Shown: positions 30,930-43,283, counted from the stretch's first letter. The stretch: DNA of 64,000 nt from Ricordea florida (GCA_949710005.1 OX453274.1:1860001-1924000), one strand, 5' to 3'. Made by a program: numbers and translations. The notes: generated from the letters alone by a model not told the origin.

Positions 30930-31960
30930 TACAGTTAAATTTAGGTTAGATTTAGTGACTGAGAAACAGATACTCAAAATCCTAATTCATGTAGTAAATT
31001 CATTCCTTTTTCATAACGTCAAATAACTGTTTGTTTATCACACATGTTTGAAAGGATTAATGAGCTTCTCTTTCTCGTTCCAATGTCACATCTTTTGTAC
31101 AAAACGGGACCAGAGAAACGAGTCCGGATAGTCGAGTCAAACTGTATCAGTAAAAATCAAACAGAGAAAAAGTCGGCCGACAACTAATTTATAATGCGAT
31201 ATATCACTAAGTTTACTGTCACATCTGAGGCCCTCTTATATGAAACTGCAAAAAGAGGCAACTTACTTGTATGCTGGCTCAAAATTTCTTGAAACTGCAA
31301 AGAGCTTAAGACTTAAATTGAAGTAGAAATCTAATAGGCATACTATTACTAAGCGTTAACTTTATTTTTGGGTAGGTTAAGTTATTTTCGGTGATTTTAA
31401 AGGTGCTGGCTGATAAGAAGTTAATTTTCAGAAAAAAAAAGAATTCGTGACTTCTGCTTAGGAATTCCCCCATGATCTGGGGAATCGACCACCTGAAAGA
31501 GTCTGGTTCCAACAGACATCACAGCTTTATTGTTTAGAGCAATGGTTAGCAAACCCAGAATAAGCAACAACTTTGAATTTACCTCTACACGTTTGAAATG
31601 ATTCAAATTTTTGCATAACTCTTTAGTTTAGGCTTGACAATTTATAATGTAAAATAACTTATTCAAAAGAAGTTTAAAATGCATCGAAACAAGACTAATT
31701 AAAGTTTCTCTCTGTGTTAGCGTTATCGGCTTTCGAAGGTACGGGCTCGGTTCTTACTGTCTGGGAACTGAATGTTGTCCTGTACGAAGTCGTTGTGTTG
31801 TGAGATACTCAGTTCTTCGATGGTCAGAGAGTTTGATACACGGGCAGGCACTTAAATATATTTTTCGTTCAAAATACTTTCCCGCCTCTGGCTGGCCAAA
31901 ATCCACTGATCAATTCTCCGTGAAAAATATGTATAAAAATAGTCGTGCAACATACAAAAT

Positions 31961-32143
31961 TATTAGTAAAGGTAATCATACGGTTTCGAGTTCAATTTGG
32001 AATTAATTTGCACGAGTGAGTTTTTCAAAAAGCTGAAATTGCACGAGCCGCTTCGGCGAGTGCAATTTCAGCTTTTTGAAAAACTCACAAGTACAAATTA
32101 ATTCCAAATTGAACGAGCAAAGCCGTATGATTACTTATTAATA
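31961..32143. repeat. Long near-perfect palindrome (fold-back element)
   Basis: Arms of about 85-90 bases meet near 32052. They contain GGTAATCATACGG, TCAATTTGGAATTAATTTG and AAGCTGAAATTGCACGAG with complements in mirror order. It would form a long hairpin. A fold-back transposon is the likely source; TSD unclear. Confidence 0.7.
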
Positions 32144-32236
32144 ATATAAACATGAAAAAATTCGCCTGGAACTACGAACTCAACGCGGTTCGTTTAAAAA
32201 TAAAAAATATCATAATCCAGAAAATCGATGTGTAAT

Positions 32237-32292
32237 TTGCACTGGTGTTACACTTTTTGCACTGGTATTACACTTTTTGCACTGGTGTTACA

Positions 32293-32297
<5 letters not shown>
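32237..32297 (+). repeat. 20-bp tandem repeat, about three copies
   Basis: Unit ACTGGTGTTACACTTTTTGC repeated from 32241, with one variant base in the second copy. Confidence 0.8.
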
Positions 32298-32325
<28 letters not shown>

Positions 32326-33516
32326 GAGTAATTTTTTCATGTATATCATCACTCATGCAGCAGCGGTTTTAATGAGCGACTTCATGACCGCGGACATCGG
32401 GTATGAGGCTTTGCAGGAAGAAAGAAATACAGAATAACAAAGACACTAAGCAAAAAAGCAAAAGGCTACGAAGCGAAGCCTCTTCATTTTGAAGTATATT
32501 TTCATTTTTTACGATTGTTGGAAATCATAAAACGGCCAAAGAATTGACGCGAGAGATTTGGAAACTCCACAATGATGCGACAACACGACGGCGCCATCCT
32601 CTGTAAATATTTTTAATGAAAAATAGAACAATTAAGATTGTACTTAGTTTTCATATAATACTTAATGTTTGCAAATCTCGGAAAATGTTAAAACATCCTC
32701 CCTCATCTGCATTATCGTTCGATTCACACTCAATACATTAAATATTTGATGTCAACCATATCTCTTGGAGATGATGTATAAGTTACTTAACTTCACAAAA
32801 CAACAGGAATACAGTACTGTTGCTAAAAGCTACAAAGCAAAAGCGTTTTCCTGACCAGAAAAATATCTACGCTGTCTTACCTACTGGCCACTTTGTACAT
32901 ATGCAATGCATAATTTATCTTATTGCTCAAAATAATGGAGTATCTTACCTTAAGAAATTACCAATATGTTCAGAGGAGCTTCGTATGAAACTGCAGACTT
33001 ACCGCTGACCTTCCCTGGGCAAATGTTGTCGTGTACACAACACGACTGTTGCCTGATGTTTTTATACTTTTAACCTTTATGTTTAGGTTAAGGTAAAGGT
33101 TGATTTAAGTAAGGGTTAAGGCTGGGAGCCCTGTTTATGGTTAGGGTTAGTATTTGTCATACCTGGCCTTGTTATTTTAACAATCATACAGCCAAAAGAC
33201 TTAGCATTCAAGGTGAGTTTAAAACCTTCCTGTTGAATCAATCGTCAACAGTTATCTGGGCATTATCAACCTGCAACCTGTGACCCGCAAAAAAAACTGT
33301 CGAGTTTCGCGCGCTTTTCCACACCGACACCCCTGCCACAAGTGAAACTGTTAGTTACATACGTGACTCTTAGGCTTCGAAAGCCACATTCAAACGTAAC
33401 AGAGCTGTCTAGTAGTTTGTTAGCTATTTTGTAGTTTTTACGACCAATTTACCTGTTTTTTTTTTTTTTTGTTTTTTTTTTGTGGGGGGTGGGGGGGGAA
33501 TTTCGTGTTTCTCTTT

Positions 33517-34714
33517 GGCTTGTACTAAAACATGGAACGCCGGAATACCAGAACGCCAGAACGCTAGAACGCCGGTACGCCAGAACGCCAGAACGCCGGA
33601 ATACCAAAACCCGGAACACAAAATTACTAAAACCCGGAACGCGTTTTAGCATTATAGTCACGATGTTACCTATGCTACTCCCAGGTTTACTTTTTCTAAT
33701 GTTATCATTCAAATGTGACTTTAGTTGTCATAAAATTTTGCGATTAGTATCAAGATTCCCCAGTCTTTGTAGTTGGATCTACTTCTAACATTGGACAGAG
33801 ATAAGGGAGGGACCATTAGAAAAGTGATGGGGGGGGGGGGGTGGGGAAAAAAAAAAAACAAAAAAAATTCATGCAAGGGAAAATGCCAAGAAAAAAATTT
33901 ATGCAAAGACGAAGGTAAAAAAAAATTGATGCAGAAGGAAGGTCCAGTTGTGACTTTTTCACACGTAGTAAAAAAAATTCGTGCAGAGGGGTTCACCTGA
34001 AAAAAAATTCCTGCACAAGCAGTGAGCGAAAAAAAAATTCGTGCAAGCTGAAAATTCCCCACCCCCCCCCCCCATCACTTTTCTAATGGTCCGTCCCTAA
34101 GTTGTTTATGCTTCGTGTTACTGATCATTGATAAACTCATTGTTACATTAGAACGTTTCAGAATTGTTTTTGCCATCTTTAAATAAAATGTTAATTATTT
34201 TGACATAAGTGTATCGAAATGTATTGGTGCCTGCTTTTAATAATCAACCCGTAGTTCAGTTATCACGAAGAATAACATTCTTTGGTGCCAGTATCGATGT
34301 ATCAGACCACAGGCAATTGAAAACAAATATCTTGTCAGGGAAGCTCAGTTTTTTCGAAAGATAAGACGATTGTCGTTTGACTTGATGTGCAAAACGTTTC
34401 ATTAAATTAACAAAAATGTTAACGTAAAATGGGAGAAATATTCACCATATTACATAATTGAGCGCGCGCGCCAGCTGATCAACTCGTCCACAGTAAAAAA
34501 AGCCGGCGAGCACAGTCAGCGGTCAAACGCAAAAATCCAACGCCAAGTATTGGTAATCGGGTAGAATATTTTTTTGGGATCCTAACATCCGAATTTCGAG
34601 TTTTTTATTTATATTTATTATTTTTTTATTCATTTATTTTTCATGCGTTACGGGTTTTAGTAATTTTGTGTTCCGGGTTTTAGTATTCCGGCGTTCCTTG
34701 TTTTAGTACGGGCC
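33517..34714. mobile_element. Non-autonomous MULE-like element, 1.2 kb, 9-bp TSD
   Basis: The ends GGCTTGTACTAAAAC and GTTTTAGTACGGGCC are inverted and flanked by direct TTTCTCTTT (33508-33516 and 34715-34723). The inverted ends extend about 60-110 bases, but the left copy is expanded by a CCAGAACG-type minisatellite (about 33540-33610). No transposase frame. The 9-bp duplication suggests a Mutator-like origin (inference). MITE copy 2 is nested inside. The right end lies about 105 bases before the CCDC160-like start codon. Confidence 0.7.
33805..34097 (-). mobile_element. MITE copy 2, inverted relative to copy 1
   Basis: 293 bp, the same terminal sequence as 13479-13771 and flanked by TAA (33802-33804, 34098-34100). 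It is inserted inside the MULE-like element, so it is younger than that element. Confidence 0.75.
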
Positions 34715-34818
34715 TTTCTCTTTCACTCTTTCATTTTGGAGTTTCGTTTGATGATAGTAGAGACCAGAAGCCACCCCCACCCTCAGATTTGTAACGCCTG
34801 ACAGATATTGTATTCAAC

Positions 34819-35763
34819 ATGGCGGATCATTGGGTAGCTGAAGTCTTCCCTCCGCGGTTTCAGTTTCAAACCGTGGATGAAATGTTAAAGGATTCAGGAG
34901 ATGAAAAGAGAGGAGAAAAGATAGGTGAGAACCTTTGTGGAGTTTACCGACGAGTTTTAATGGAGATCGAGCAAGCTAAAACACTAACAACAGCTTACGA
35001 AGAAATTTGTAATGATGGAACAGACAGACATCAGACCGTGATCTCCGATAAAGATAAGAAGAAAAAGAAACGCGAAGAGAAAACAGACATCATGCAGCAA
35101 GATGATTGTATATGGAACGAAAAGGAATTATCAATGCTACGCAAGTTTCTTCAGAAGGCTAAGATGCAAAATTTGAAACTTGCTGTCATGCTCGAATCAG
35201 TACAAAACGAAACTGATTCTTGGAAGCAGAAATACAGAGAGGCCGCGAAAGGTGAGAATGTTGCCAAAAGCAATCTATACATTTTCAGAAAGAAATACGA
35301 AAAGCTTAAAGTTACTTACAAAGCCTTAAAGGAGGACATGAGGAAGTATCACGCAAATTTGAAAGTCTCTAGAAACGATTGTGAGGAGTTGAGAACTGAC
35401 AGGTTGGAATTAGTGAAGGCGTTGAATCAGGTCAAAGCAGAGCTCGATTCAGAACGAACTGAAAAAGAAAATCTTCAGCTGGAGGTAAATGACAGTGACA
35501 AATACTATGCTGAAGTTATTGAGGGGCGTGAAAACCTTGTAACACAGCAATATTCCCTGGAGGTTACCTTGCTACAGAGGGAAATTGACAAATTACAGGA
35601 GGAACTTAAAAAGGAAAAAGAGGACCACTCTCTGAATAAGAAGGCTCTAGAACACTTAAGGAGTCATTTTGCCAATTTACAAATGGACAGCGAAACTAAA
35701 CTTGAACACATAATTTCGGGTGATGTTTTAAGTGTTATTGATATTGAATATCTCCCAAAATGA
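34819..35763 (+). CDS. Coiled-coil protein, CCDC160-like
   Basis: 314 residues in one uninterrupted frame. The N-terminus has DHWVAEVFPPRF. From about residue 95 to 290 it is almost continuous heptad-rich coiled coil, and near residues 260-285 the block QEELKKEKEDHSLNKKALEHLR resembles my memory of the C-terminal part of vertebrate CCDC160. The orthology is a memory-based suggestion. A structural or centrosome/cilium-associated role would be plausible but is not shown. No splice boundaries are needed to explain the frame. The promoter region abuts a transposon end. Confidence 0.6.
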   Translation: MADHWVAEVFPPRFQFQTVDEMLKDSGDEKRGEKIGENLCGVYRRVLMEIEQAKTLTTAYEEICNDGTDRHQTVISDKDKKKKKREEKTDIMQQDDCIWNEKELSMLRKFLQKAKMQNLKLAVMLESVQNETDSWKQKYREAAKGENVAKSNLYIFRKKYEKLKVTYKALKEDMRKYHANLKVSRNDCEELRTDRLELVKALNQVKAELDSERTEKENLQLEVNDSDKYYAEVIEGRENLVTQQYSLEVTLLQREIDKLQEELKKEKEDHSLNKKALEHLRSHFANLQMDSETKLEHIISGDVLSVIDIEYLPK

Positions 35764-36952
35764 AACGCACCTTCATTTGGTTTTTGCTGTATTCAACTGA
35801 GATGTGACAACCAGCAGTGACTTGTTCTTTAATTAGCAGCAAATACATTTACTGAGTAGTGTAGTATACCAAGGGATTCTGTCAGTTAGTCTGTAATCTC
35901 AACTTATAACTCCCTGTAAAGTTGACCACACACTATTTATTAGTGTTCAGATAAGTGCAATGTAAAATTGGGAAAACGTTTGTGTAATGCCTTTTCAAAA
36001 AGACATCATACTGTGCATTTATTCCTGTAACTATTACTCCATAATTAATTCTAAACTAAAAGTGTTCTTATGTTCAAGGTTGAATGCAGTTATTGTTGAG
36101 CATGTACTTTCATTGCCAGACAGCAATACCGGTATTTTTTCATTCCTCTATTGTAATATGAAACTTAATTTATGTATTTAATCTGAAACATTGGATTGCC
36201 CATGCATTCAGCATAGATTTAGCCAGTGAATAACTATGAATAGTATCAAAACTTATGAACTGTCTAAGAGTGTGCTTCTGTGGAGTATCTCAAATATGGC
36301 AAAACATTTTGAGGAAATACCCTAAGTAATACAAGAAATAACAGAGTTTTCTATTACCTTGAACAGGAGGCTTTTTAAGAGCAAAATTTCAATTTTTGTT
36401 TTCTCATGACAAGGAGCTAGCCATTTTTGTCTAAGAGTGTGCTTCTGTGGAGTATCACAAATATAGGCAAAAAATTTTGAAGAAATACCCTTAGTAATAC
36501 AAGAAATAACAGAATTTTATATTGCCTTGAACAGGCGGCTTTTTACGGGCAAATTTTCAATTTTGTTTGATCATCACAAGAAGATAGCCATTTTTGGCTT
36601 GTCACACTTTATTCTCAGATAACTTAAAAATTATTGGCCAAGAAAGCCAAATGTCTTTAAAAATTTTGTGTTCTCTTTTTTCTTTTTCTTCTGCGTTCTT
36701 CCTTTTCCTCTTCATCTATTTCAGCTGTGAAGAACAATGGCCTACCTTATTTGGCACCCTAGCAACCTTGATTATGCAAAAGCGCTTTTTGGGGTTTAGC
36801 CATTCAATAACAAGTCAACTCACGTACGTAATGAGCAATCAGTTCCCCTATCAAATTGTGAACTCATTTCTGTACTTGGCTAAACATCTGCACAGGCTCT
36901 ATTTTATGCTTATTTCGTTGGATAAAGGGCAAATACAGGCACGTAATGAGTT
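35764..36952. other. Intergenic between CCDC160-like and ANKMY1-like genes
   Basis: About 1.2 kb, AT-rich. The only structure seen is a tandem duplication at 36262-36597. The open frame at 36594-36956 has no recognisable content and overlaps the next start in another frame. Confidence 0.55.
36262..36597 (+). repeat. Tandem duplication of a 167-bp unit
   Basis: Two consecutive copies starting GTCTAAGAGTGTGCTTCTGT at 36262 and 36429, diverged by substitutions and small indels. Confidence 0.85.
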
Positions 36953-37246
36953 ATGAAAAAGGTTTCCAAAAGCTCTACTTCACATGGCCTGCTTCGTCTG
37001 AACACGAGCCAATATCGCAGGGAATACAAGAGCGGTGCTGTTTACCACGGGGAACTCGAAGGGAATAAAAAGAACGGAAAGGGAATTTTTAAATGGCCTA
37101 ACGGAGCTTGTTACGATGGAGAATACGTAGACAATGCGAGGTATGGCCCGGGTAAACAGTACTGGCCCGATGGATCAATCTACATTGGCGAGTTTGTAAG
37201 GGATTATCGGCACGGATATGGCACTTTGACGTGGCCAGATGGCGAA
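36953..37246 (+). CDS. ANKMY1-like exon 1 (MORN repeats)
   Basis: The ATG at 36953 opens the thirteen-exon coding region; summed exons give 1132 codons. This exon encodes MORN repeats (YHGELEGNKKNGKGIFKWPNG, then YDGEYVDNARYGPGKQYWPDG and YIGEFVRDYRHGYG). It ends at donor GAA|GTAAGT, phase 0. MORN repeats followed by ankyrin repeats and a C-terminal MYND finger are the layout of ANKMY1, a poorly characterised animal protein. Upstream non-coding exons may exist. Confidence 0.8.
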
Positions 37247-37695
37247 GTAAGTACAACTGTACTGTATGCTGTAAATCTGGGTTGGAAGGTTAATCATCTA
37301 GGCTTCTCAGAACGCATAAATGCATGCCACTGTCGCTCGCACTCCCGTAGAGATAAAGTACTCGAAAGTCTAATTAGCCTATAACTAACAGTTCTCGAAC
37401 GCACTAAACGTTCAGTTTACTTGTCTAAAGAGACCCTTCAAAGCTGATTGTTTAGTTACTTGTTACAGAGAAACTGCTATCCTATCCGCCCTCGTTCGAA
37501 ATGAGGGTTCATAGCAAATGGACCGCAATGGCTGGCGTTTTTTTCGTTTAGCCTCGATGCTATTTCAATTGCGAAATTGAAATTATCCCAAAAAGCTAAA
37601 CATAAGCAGATAACAAAACCGTTTTACACCAGAATATTGATTATATATTTACATTTGTATTTAATTTATACGTTTACAACCGGCGTGTAATATTA

Positions 37696-37877
37696 GGGTG
37701 CGTTCCTTTGGTATGATCCGGATTTGGATTTGTGATGTAAGATCACACGGATCATGGCGGATCAAGGGACGAATTAATCCTTCCCTAGAGTGGATTTATC
37801 GGTTCCTTTGATGTGCCATGATCCAGGTGATCTCGGATCACAAAGCCAGATCCGGATCATACCAAAGGAATGCACCC
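37696..37877. mobile_element. MITE, 182 bp, TTA target duplication
   Basis: Inverted ends GGGTGCGTTCCTTTGGTATG and CATACCAAAGGAATGCACCC, flanked by TTA (37693-37695, 37878-37880). It lies in ANKMY1-like intron 1. A PIF/Harbinger-type origin is inferred from the 3-bp duplication. Confidence 0.75.
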
Positions 37878-38065
37878 TTAAGGTGCTGTTAAACTGTGCA
37901 GTGTTTTGTGCAACTTGTATTGCATTTATGCAGGTGCAATATGCCATTTACAATGTCTTCGATTTGTAAGAGATTTACTGGTTTACTATAGTCTAAAATA
38001 AACTTTCTGATAATGAAACATGATTTTAGTTGATGTTCATGCTGTCTTATTTCTTCTCTCTTTAG

Positions 38066-38212
38066 AGTTACACTGGACAGTTTCATCATGACAGAAAACA
38101 TGGGGAGGGAACATATACGTGGCCAGATGGAACAACATTCAAGGGTCACTTTGAAAATGACAAGAAAGAGGGCTTTGGAACATTTACTTTTCCAAGTGGC
38201 AATGTGTTTCAG
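38066..38212 (+). CDS. ANKMY1-like exon 2 (MORN repeats)
   Basis: Acceptor TCTCTTTAG before 38066, donor CAG|GTCAGA after 38212. Phase 0 on both sides. Encodes two further MORN units (SYTGQFHHDRKHGEGTYTWP, FKGHFENDKKEGFGTFTFP). Confidence 0.8.
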
Positions 38213-38327
38213 GTCAGAATCTACAAAAACATGGGCCTTGCAATGCATGTACACCTTGCATCTTTACGGCTTTTAGCCCTGTGAAACTTTTGTGTTGTCT
38301 TATAATTCATCTCCCTTTTATTTCTAG

Positions 38328-38819
38328 GGAATATACAAAAGAGATGAGAGAGATGGCCCAGGAGTGATAACATACTCTAACAATGAAGAAGATTTGGGTC
38401 TCTGGAGCGGTGAACGTCTCATTAAACTCTGCTCTGTTATGGAAAGTGCATTTCTCTTTCAGCATTATTCAGACTACAATGTCAATGCAGGGAATAATTT
38501 ATCAGGCAAAGTACGGCGTGCAAACACAGCAAGGGAGGGAACCCGGAACTCTCCCTCACTGTTGGATTTTGAGGGAGCCTCTGCAAAGGCTTCCAGTAAG
38601 CTGATGTCACAGATGCCAGATTCATTTCCATATTTAGACATCTTAGAGGGTGTCCGTGTTAGTGAAGCCCAAAAGGGACCCATAGAATGTGCCTCAGAGG
38701 ATCTGCTGAGCTCAGCAGCTGTGGGAGACTGCGTTAAGGTGCAGACATTAATCCAGAGTGGAAAGGTTCATGTGGATGTGGCTGATAAGACTGGCTACAC
38801 AGCTCTCCTTGCTGCATCT
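38328..38819 (+). CDS. ANKMY1-like exon 3 (last MORN, linker, first ankyrin)
   Basis: Acceptor TTTCTAG, donor TCT|GTAAGT. 164 codons. It starts with GIYKRDERDGPGVITY (MORN), continues through a low-complexity linker and ends in the start of an ankyrin repeat (DKTGYTALLAAS). Confidence 0.8.
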
Positions 38820-39240
38820 GTAAGTTAATAGCTGTCCAATTAATAATGTAACAAAACTTGTTTTCCTTGACACAATTGTCTTACTAGAAATTGTAGTGTC
38901 TTTGTATTAGTAAAATACCATTGAGTTGTATCTGCATGCATTGTGGGTAAAACCGGAGGATCCTGGTTGAATATAGATGGCGTGTTGCTGGAAACAGTTG
39001 TTATAGGTTTCTCAATCCGTACTAATCTGTTGAGATAGTACAGAAATAACACATGCAGTACAGCCCAAAAATACCATGTGAAATTACATGAGGGATTGAG
39101 TGGTTTATTTCTCATTTTCTCTCCCAAGCAAGGATATTCACTTTTACAGTAGGTTATACTTCTTCCTATTGTAGACCAGCAATTTCTATTACTGGTGAGC
39201 TGTACAAACTAATTTTGTGCTTTGATGTTACAAATTCCAG

Positions 39241-39980
39241 GTAAATTGTCACAGAGATGTAATAAACTGTTTGCTGGACAATGGTGCTAATGTGAACAAG
39301 CTGAATGATGAGGGTTTGTCCGTGCTGGCAGCTTGTCATGTCCTGTTTTACACTAAACACACTTGGAAGGACAATATAGCAGAAAATATGCCAGAGGAAA
39401 ATTTATTCAATTGCATTCAGGAAGATCGCCAAAAGGGTGTATATGTTCATCGGAATTTTCGCCAAACTGAAGATGTTAAGATTGAGACAAATTTAGAGCA
39501 TGATGAAGAAGACACCAACACTGTGGAGGAACACAAGGAAAACACTGAGAATGTAAACAACAAGAATGAGTTTGAGGACCAGAGGAATTATAGAATAATT
39601 GACTTTACTAACAACAGTTTCAAAGACAATGATGATACTGAATCTGAGAATGGACTGATAAATGAAACCAGGACAGGAAGAACAGAGTTTACAATAACAG
39701 GGTTTCAAAAATATACTTTGGATCAAGATAATGCAATTCCAGCTGGTCTGGATAATAAAGCCAACTCAAAAACGTCCAGTCCAGGAAGACTGACTCCAGT
39801 GAAAGACAATTTGTCATTCTTAGAAAAAACTGGAGACCTTTCTGGAAAATTAAATATTGGCACATCACTATTTAGTGTACTGAGTGTTAAGAGCAGCACA
39901 AGACAGCAATCAGAATCTGAAGACATGTGCAGTGAAAACAGCTTGGAGCAAAACAAACAAGTCTTACTGGCAGTACAAAG
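39241..39980 (+). CDS. ANKMY1-like exon 4 (ankyrin plus acidic linker)
   Basis: Acceptor AATTCCAG, donor AAAG|GTAAAC, ending in phase 2. It begins with an ankyrin repeat (CLLDNGANVNKLNDEGLSVL) followed by a long Asn/Glu/Asp-rich disordered linker. Confidence 0.8.
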
Positions 39981-40184
39981 GTAAACTTTCAATTTCAAAT
40001 TTCTGTTCTGAAGTGAGTCATCTTGTTTTGTTTCACTAGCGAATAATGCAAGATGCTATCATAGACATGCTGTGGATGTCAGGGAGGGAGGGAGTTTGTT
40101 GATTTCTCCCAGGAGAGGTAACAACATTGTAAACTTCATCACCACTAAATATTTTAAAGTTGTGTTTTAAGCTGCAATGATCAA

Positions 40185-40290
40185 GACAGTTTTCCCTCTA
40201 TATAGGCTCAGGATGCCATCTACCCACCCTTAATCTTTCCCGCCTTAGCCCTCCCCCCCTTAGTCATTTTTGTAAATATAAATCTGGGTA
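40185..40290 (+). repeat. Short intronic dispersed repeat
   Basis: A GGCTCAGGATGCCATC string followed by a pyrimidine-rich stretch. Related copies are at about 41825-41945 and 43167-43215, two of them preceded by AGACAGTTTTCCC. No coding content. Confidence 0.5.
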
Positions 40291-40435
40291 TTTCTTAGAG
40301 AACGTACCTGAAAATTCAAGGTAACTTTTTTGCCTAAAACCAGGCGATGCCCGGAATTGGGCCTAGCAGGCGTTCTTCATTTGATGGGGGAGAACGGCTG
40401 CGATGGTACCAACAAATAGTTCATACCCAGTTCTA

Positions 40436-40631
40436 CAGGGTTGTCACTAAGATTTCAAGTTGCCGGGTATTTGTTGTTAGTTGCCAGGGAAAGCCGCAAG
40501 CGGTTATGGAGCACGCTTATCTCCTTTTTAATGTAGAATTTTTGGTTTAATATAACGACAAAAGTAGCCAGGGGTCCTGCCCTGAGTAGCCGGGGGAAAT
40601 CCCCAGCCCCCCGCCCTAATTGACAACCCTG
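40436..40631. mobile_element. Small MITE, 196 bp, 6-bp TSD GTTCTA
   Basis: Ends CAGGGTTGTCA and TGACAACCCTG are inverted. Direct GTTCTA at 40430-40435 and 40632-40637. Confidence 0.65.
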
Positions 40632-40808
40632 GTTCTATCTTGTTGTCTTTGTCAGACTGGTGCTCTTGTTTTGTCGGAGGTAGGGTTAGGGAATTTTGGT
40701 TTTAAAGCTAAACATCTCTGTTATTTTATTTAATTTCACGTCTCAGTGGTTTCAGTGTGTAATCAGAGCTTGCGTAAGGTGCTTTATTTTGCATGTAAAC
40801 CCTAGAGA

Positions 40809-41607
40809 CAGGCCCTCTGACAGGGTGCGGGAAAAAAAAGAAAATTGTGCGGGTTTTGGGAGGCAAATTGTGCGGTAAAAAACGGCGATTGTGTGGGAAT
40901 TGTGCGGGATTGCGCAATCGTGTAAACAAACAAATATTCGATCACTGGGCCCAAAAAAACGACATGGAGGAATTTCTGGATAAATGGAAAGTGCAACAAC
41001 TCCCCCCTTAATGTGGCAATTAAACATAAACCAAATTTCTATTTTGCTACAACTTTGGCCAAAGTTTGTATCAACAAAATCATGTTGCGTGACACGATCG
41101 ATTAAGTTTATTCAAAACTGTAATTCCCTGGCGTAATTCCGCTTCGAAATAAAATGTTTTCGACCAGAACAAGTTACTTTATGAAAAATCCCGACATTTT
41201 TGTACTTTCTTTGATATGTAGAGCGATTATTATCTCGTGAAGGTTTAAAACTCTTCACGCTTGAAATTGCTGCAAAAACCAGAACACCGAGACAAGATTA
41301 GACTGAAACTAGTGCCCAGGCCGGCACGGAGCTATGAAGAGCGGCCTTGTTGTTTTTATATCCGCTTGAGCTGTTCAATCGCGGCAGCGGCGGATTTCTC
41401 GATTTTTTTGCTTGGTAAATAGCCTAAATATAGCCTAAAAAGTTTCTTTAAACCTTGGCAATCGATGGGAATACTGAGTTAATTAGATTTTTAACCAAAT
41501 CTTTCCATATTGTGCGGGATTTCGTGGATTTTCAGAAATTGTGCGGGATTGTGCGGCTTCGATCGAATTGTGCGGTCCTGCACCCGCGCACCCTGTCAGA
41601 AGGCCTG
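40809..41607. mobile_element. Non-autonomous transposon, 0.8 kb, TSD TAGAGA
   Basis: Inverted ends CAGGCCCTCTGACAGGGTGC and the complement of CACCCTGTCAGAAGGCCTG. Flanked by TAGAGA at 40803-40808 and 41608-41613. ATTGTGCGGG strings recur inside both ends. No transposase frame. Confidence 0.65.
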
Positions 41608-42087
41608 TAGAGAGAGTTAGTGATGCTGCAGGGGGGGTAGGATGGGGTGGCAGGGGGAGTGCATGGAAGCAGTAAGGGGGGAGGACAGGGATGGGGGGCA
41701 GAAGGGGGGCCTAATAGGCTTTGGTTTATGTCTGGCTAAAGTAATTGGTCTGAAATGCTAAGCTCAAAGCGCTTTGATTTTTCATTTCAGCTGAAATTTC
41801 TTTAGGTACATTTTCTCAGAAACGGCTATATATAGGCTCAGGATGCCATCTGCCCACCCCTCCTTTCCCCCTTACCCCTCCCCCCTTATACATATACCAT
41901 CTCTCCAACCACCCTACCCGTTCTTAGTCATTTCTGTTAATATATATGCTCTCCTCAAGATCTTCCTCTACTCTTTACATCACTTTATTTAGTGCCTCTG
42001 AAATAGAGAAATGAAGTTTAAATGAATAGGATCAAAAATGTGGTACAGTAGTTATATTCCAGTGGTAAATGGACTTGCACCTTTCAG

Positions 42088-42259
42088 GCGTCCTCATCTG
42101 GAAGCAACAGTTCGTCTTTTGCTAAAGAGAGGGGCAGACCCTAATGCATCATCCCTGCCGATGCCTGTGCTGTTCTTTGCCGTTAAAGCAGCTGACACAG
42201 CTGCTGTTGAGATATTACTACAGAAAGGTGCTGACACTTCTGCAAAGCTTTCCAAGGAG
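42088..42259 (+). CDS. ANKMY1-like exon 5 (ankyrin)
   Basis: Acceptor CTTTCAG, donor GAG|GTGAGA. Encodes [15 protein letters not shown] and [14 protein letters not shown] ankyrin helices. Confidence 0.8.
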
Positions 42260-42532
42260 GTGAGAACATGGATATAAGTGTTTTGTGCTGCAAGTCCAGT
42301 CACTAAGATCTTCATCTGTGCATTGTGGTTCTCTTCCAACCCGGATGAATTAGTGTATTACTTTTTAAGGGACGTGTAGACATGCAAGCTGTATTGGAGC
42401 TTCCCATGGGGTCTGTACCATAAGATGCAGCAAAGAGTGCCCCCCCCCCCCCGCCATTCCCAGCTGAATAGTAGGCCTTTCTGCATAATAACACAGTACT
42501 GCGACCTCAGTTTATTTATTTGCTTATATTAG

Positions 42533-42712
42533 AAATTAGGGATCACCCCTCTTCATATTGCTGTGGCACTACCAGATGACACAGGGGTAAAAATAACTGA
42601 GCTGTTACTTAAAGCTGGAGCTGATCCAAGCATCAGGGATAGTGCATTTGAGGGAGAGGACAATGGGAGGACACCTGCCCATATCGCATGTTCACGGGGT
42701 GACAGTGATAAG
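42533..42712 (+). CDS. ANKMY1-like exon 6 (ankyrin)
   Basis: Acceptor TATATTAG, donor AAG|GTATAT. Encodes ITPLHIAVAL, ELLLKAGADPSIRD and RTPAHIACSRGD. Phase 0 on both sides. Confidence 0.8.
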
Positions 42713-43283
42713 GTATATACAGTACTTGTATGGCATAGCAGTGTTCTGAGGAAGGTGATTGTGTCTTTTTCTACCACCTGCTAATGGATAGTAGAAAATG
42801 AGCAACATTCAGATTGTTAATCTAACACACCAACTGTCCTGCAAACTAGTATTACTATACATGAACCTGTTCCACTGGACCTCATTTTTGGAAGTTATAT
42901 TAGTACAAGCCTTGATTGTGGCCTTGTTGCATTTCTGTAGCAGAAGTGTTAACCCCTCCTAGCTGATGTCATCACCAAGGTGACAGTACATGTAATCGAT
43001 GTAAAAATTTAGAAATTAGCGTGTGGGTTAATACTATGATGGACTTCTAACACTCCTCACAATAAGGAGGGTGGTGATTTCTCTAATGATAGGTACATGA
43101 AATGTGTAATGTGTTTAATGTAATTGACCTCATCACCAGTAAGAGTTGTTAAATTTATCATTTAGAGACAGTTTTCCCGCTTTGTTAGCTCAGGATGCCA
43201 ATTCTCCCACCCCTTCCACCTAGTAGTCAAAGTTACCATTGTGGCAGAACTTCCGTCAGTAGTCTTTCTATTGCCATTTCTAG

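Larger units (their letters stand above)
30531..33516. other. Intergenic, repeat-rich, no gene supported
   Basis: About 3 kb between the zinc-finger gene and the MULE-like element. It contains a probable MITE, a long fold-back palindrome and a 20-bp tandem repeat, annotated separately, and AT-rich unique DNA. Short open frames have no recognisable content. Confidence 0.6.

Noticed and set aside
33080..33150. Telomere-like GGTTAGGG strings
   Set aside because: Only a few degenerate units (GGTTAGGGTTAG) in simple AT-rich DNA; not a telomeric array.
36594..36956. 120-codon frame upstream of the ANKMY1-like gene
   Set aside because: Hydrophobic, low-complexity, no recognisable family; overlaps the MORN start codon in another frame.
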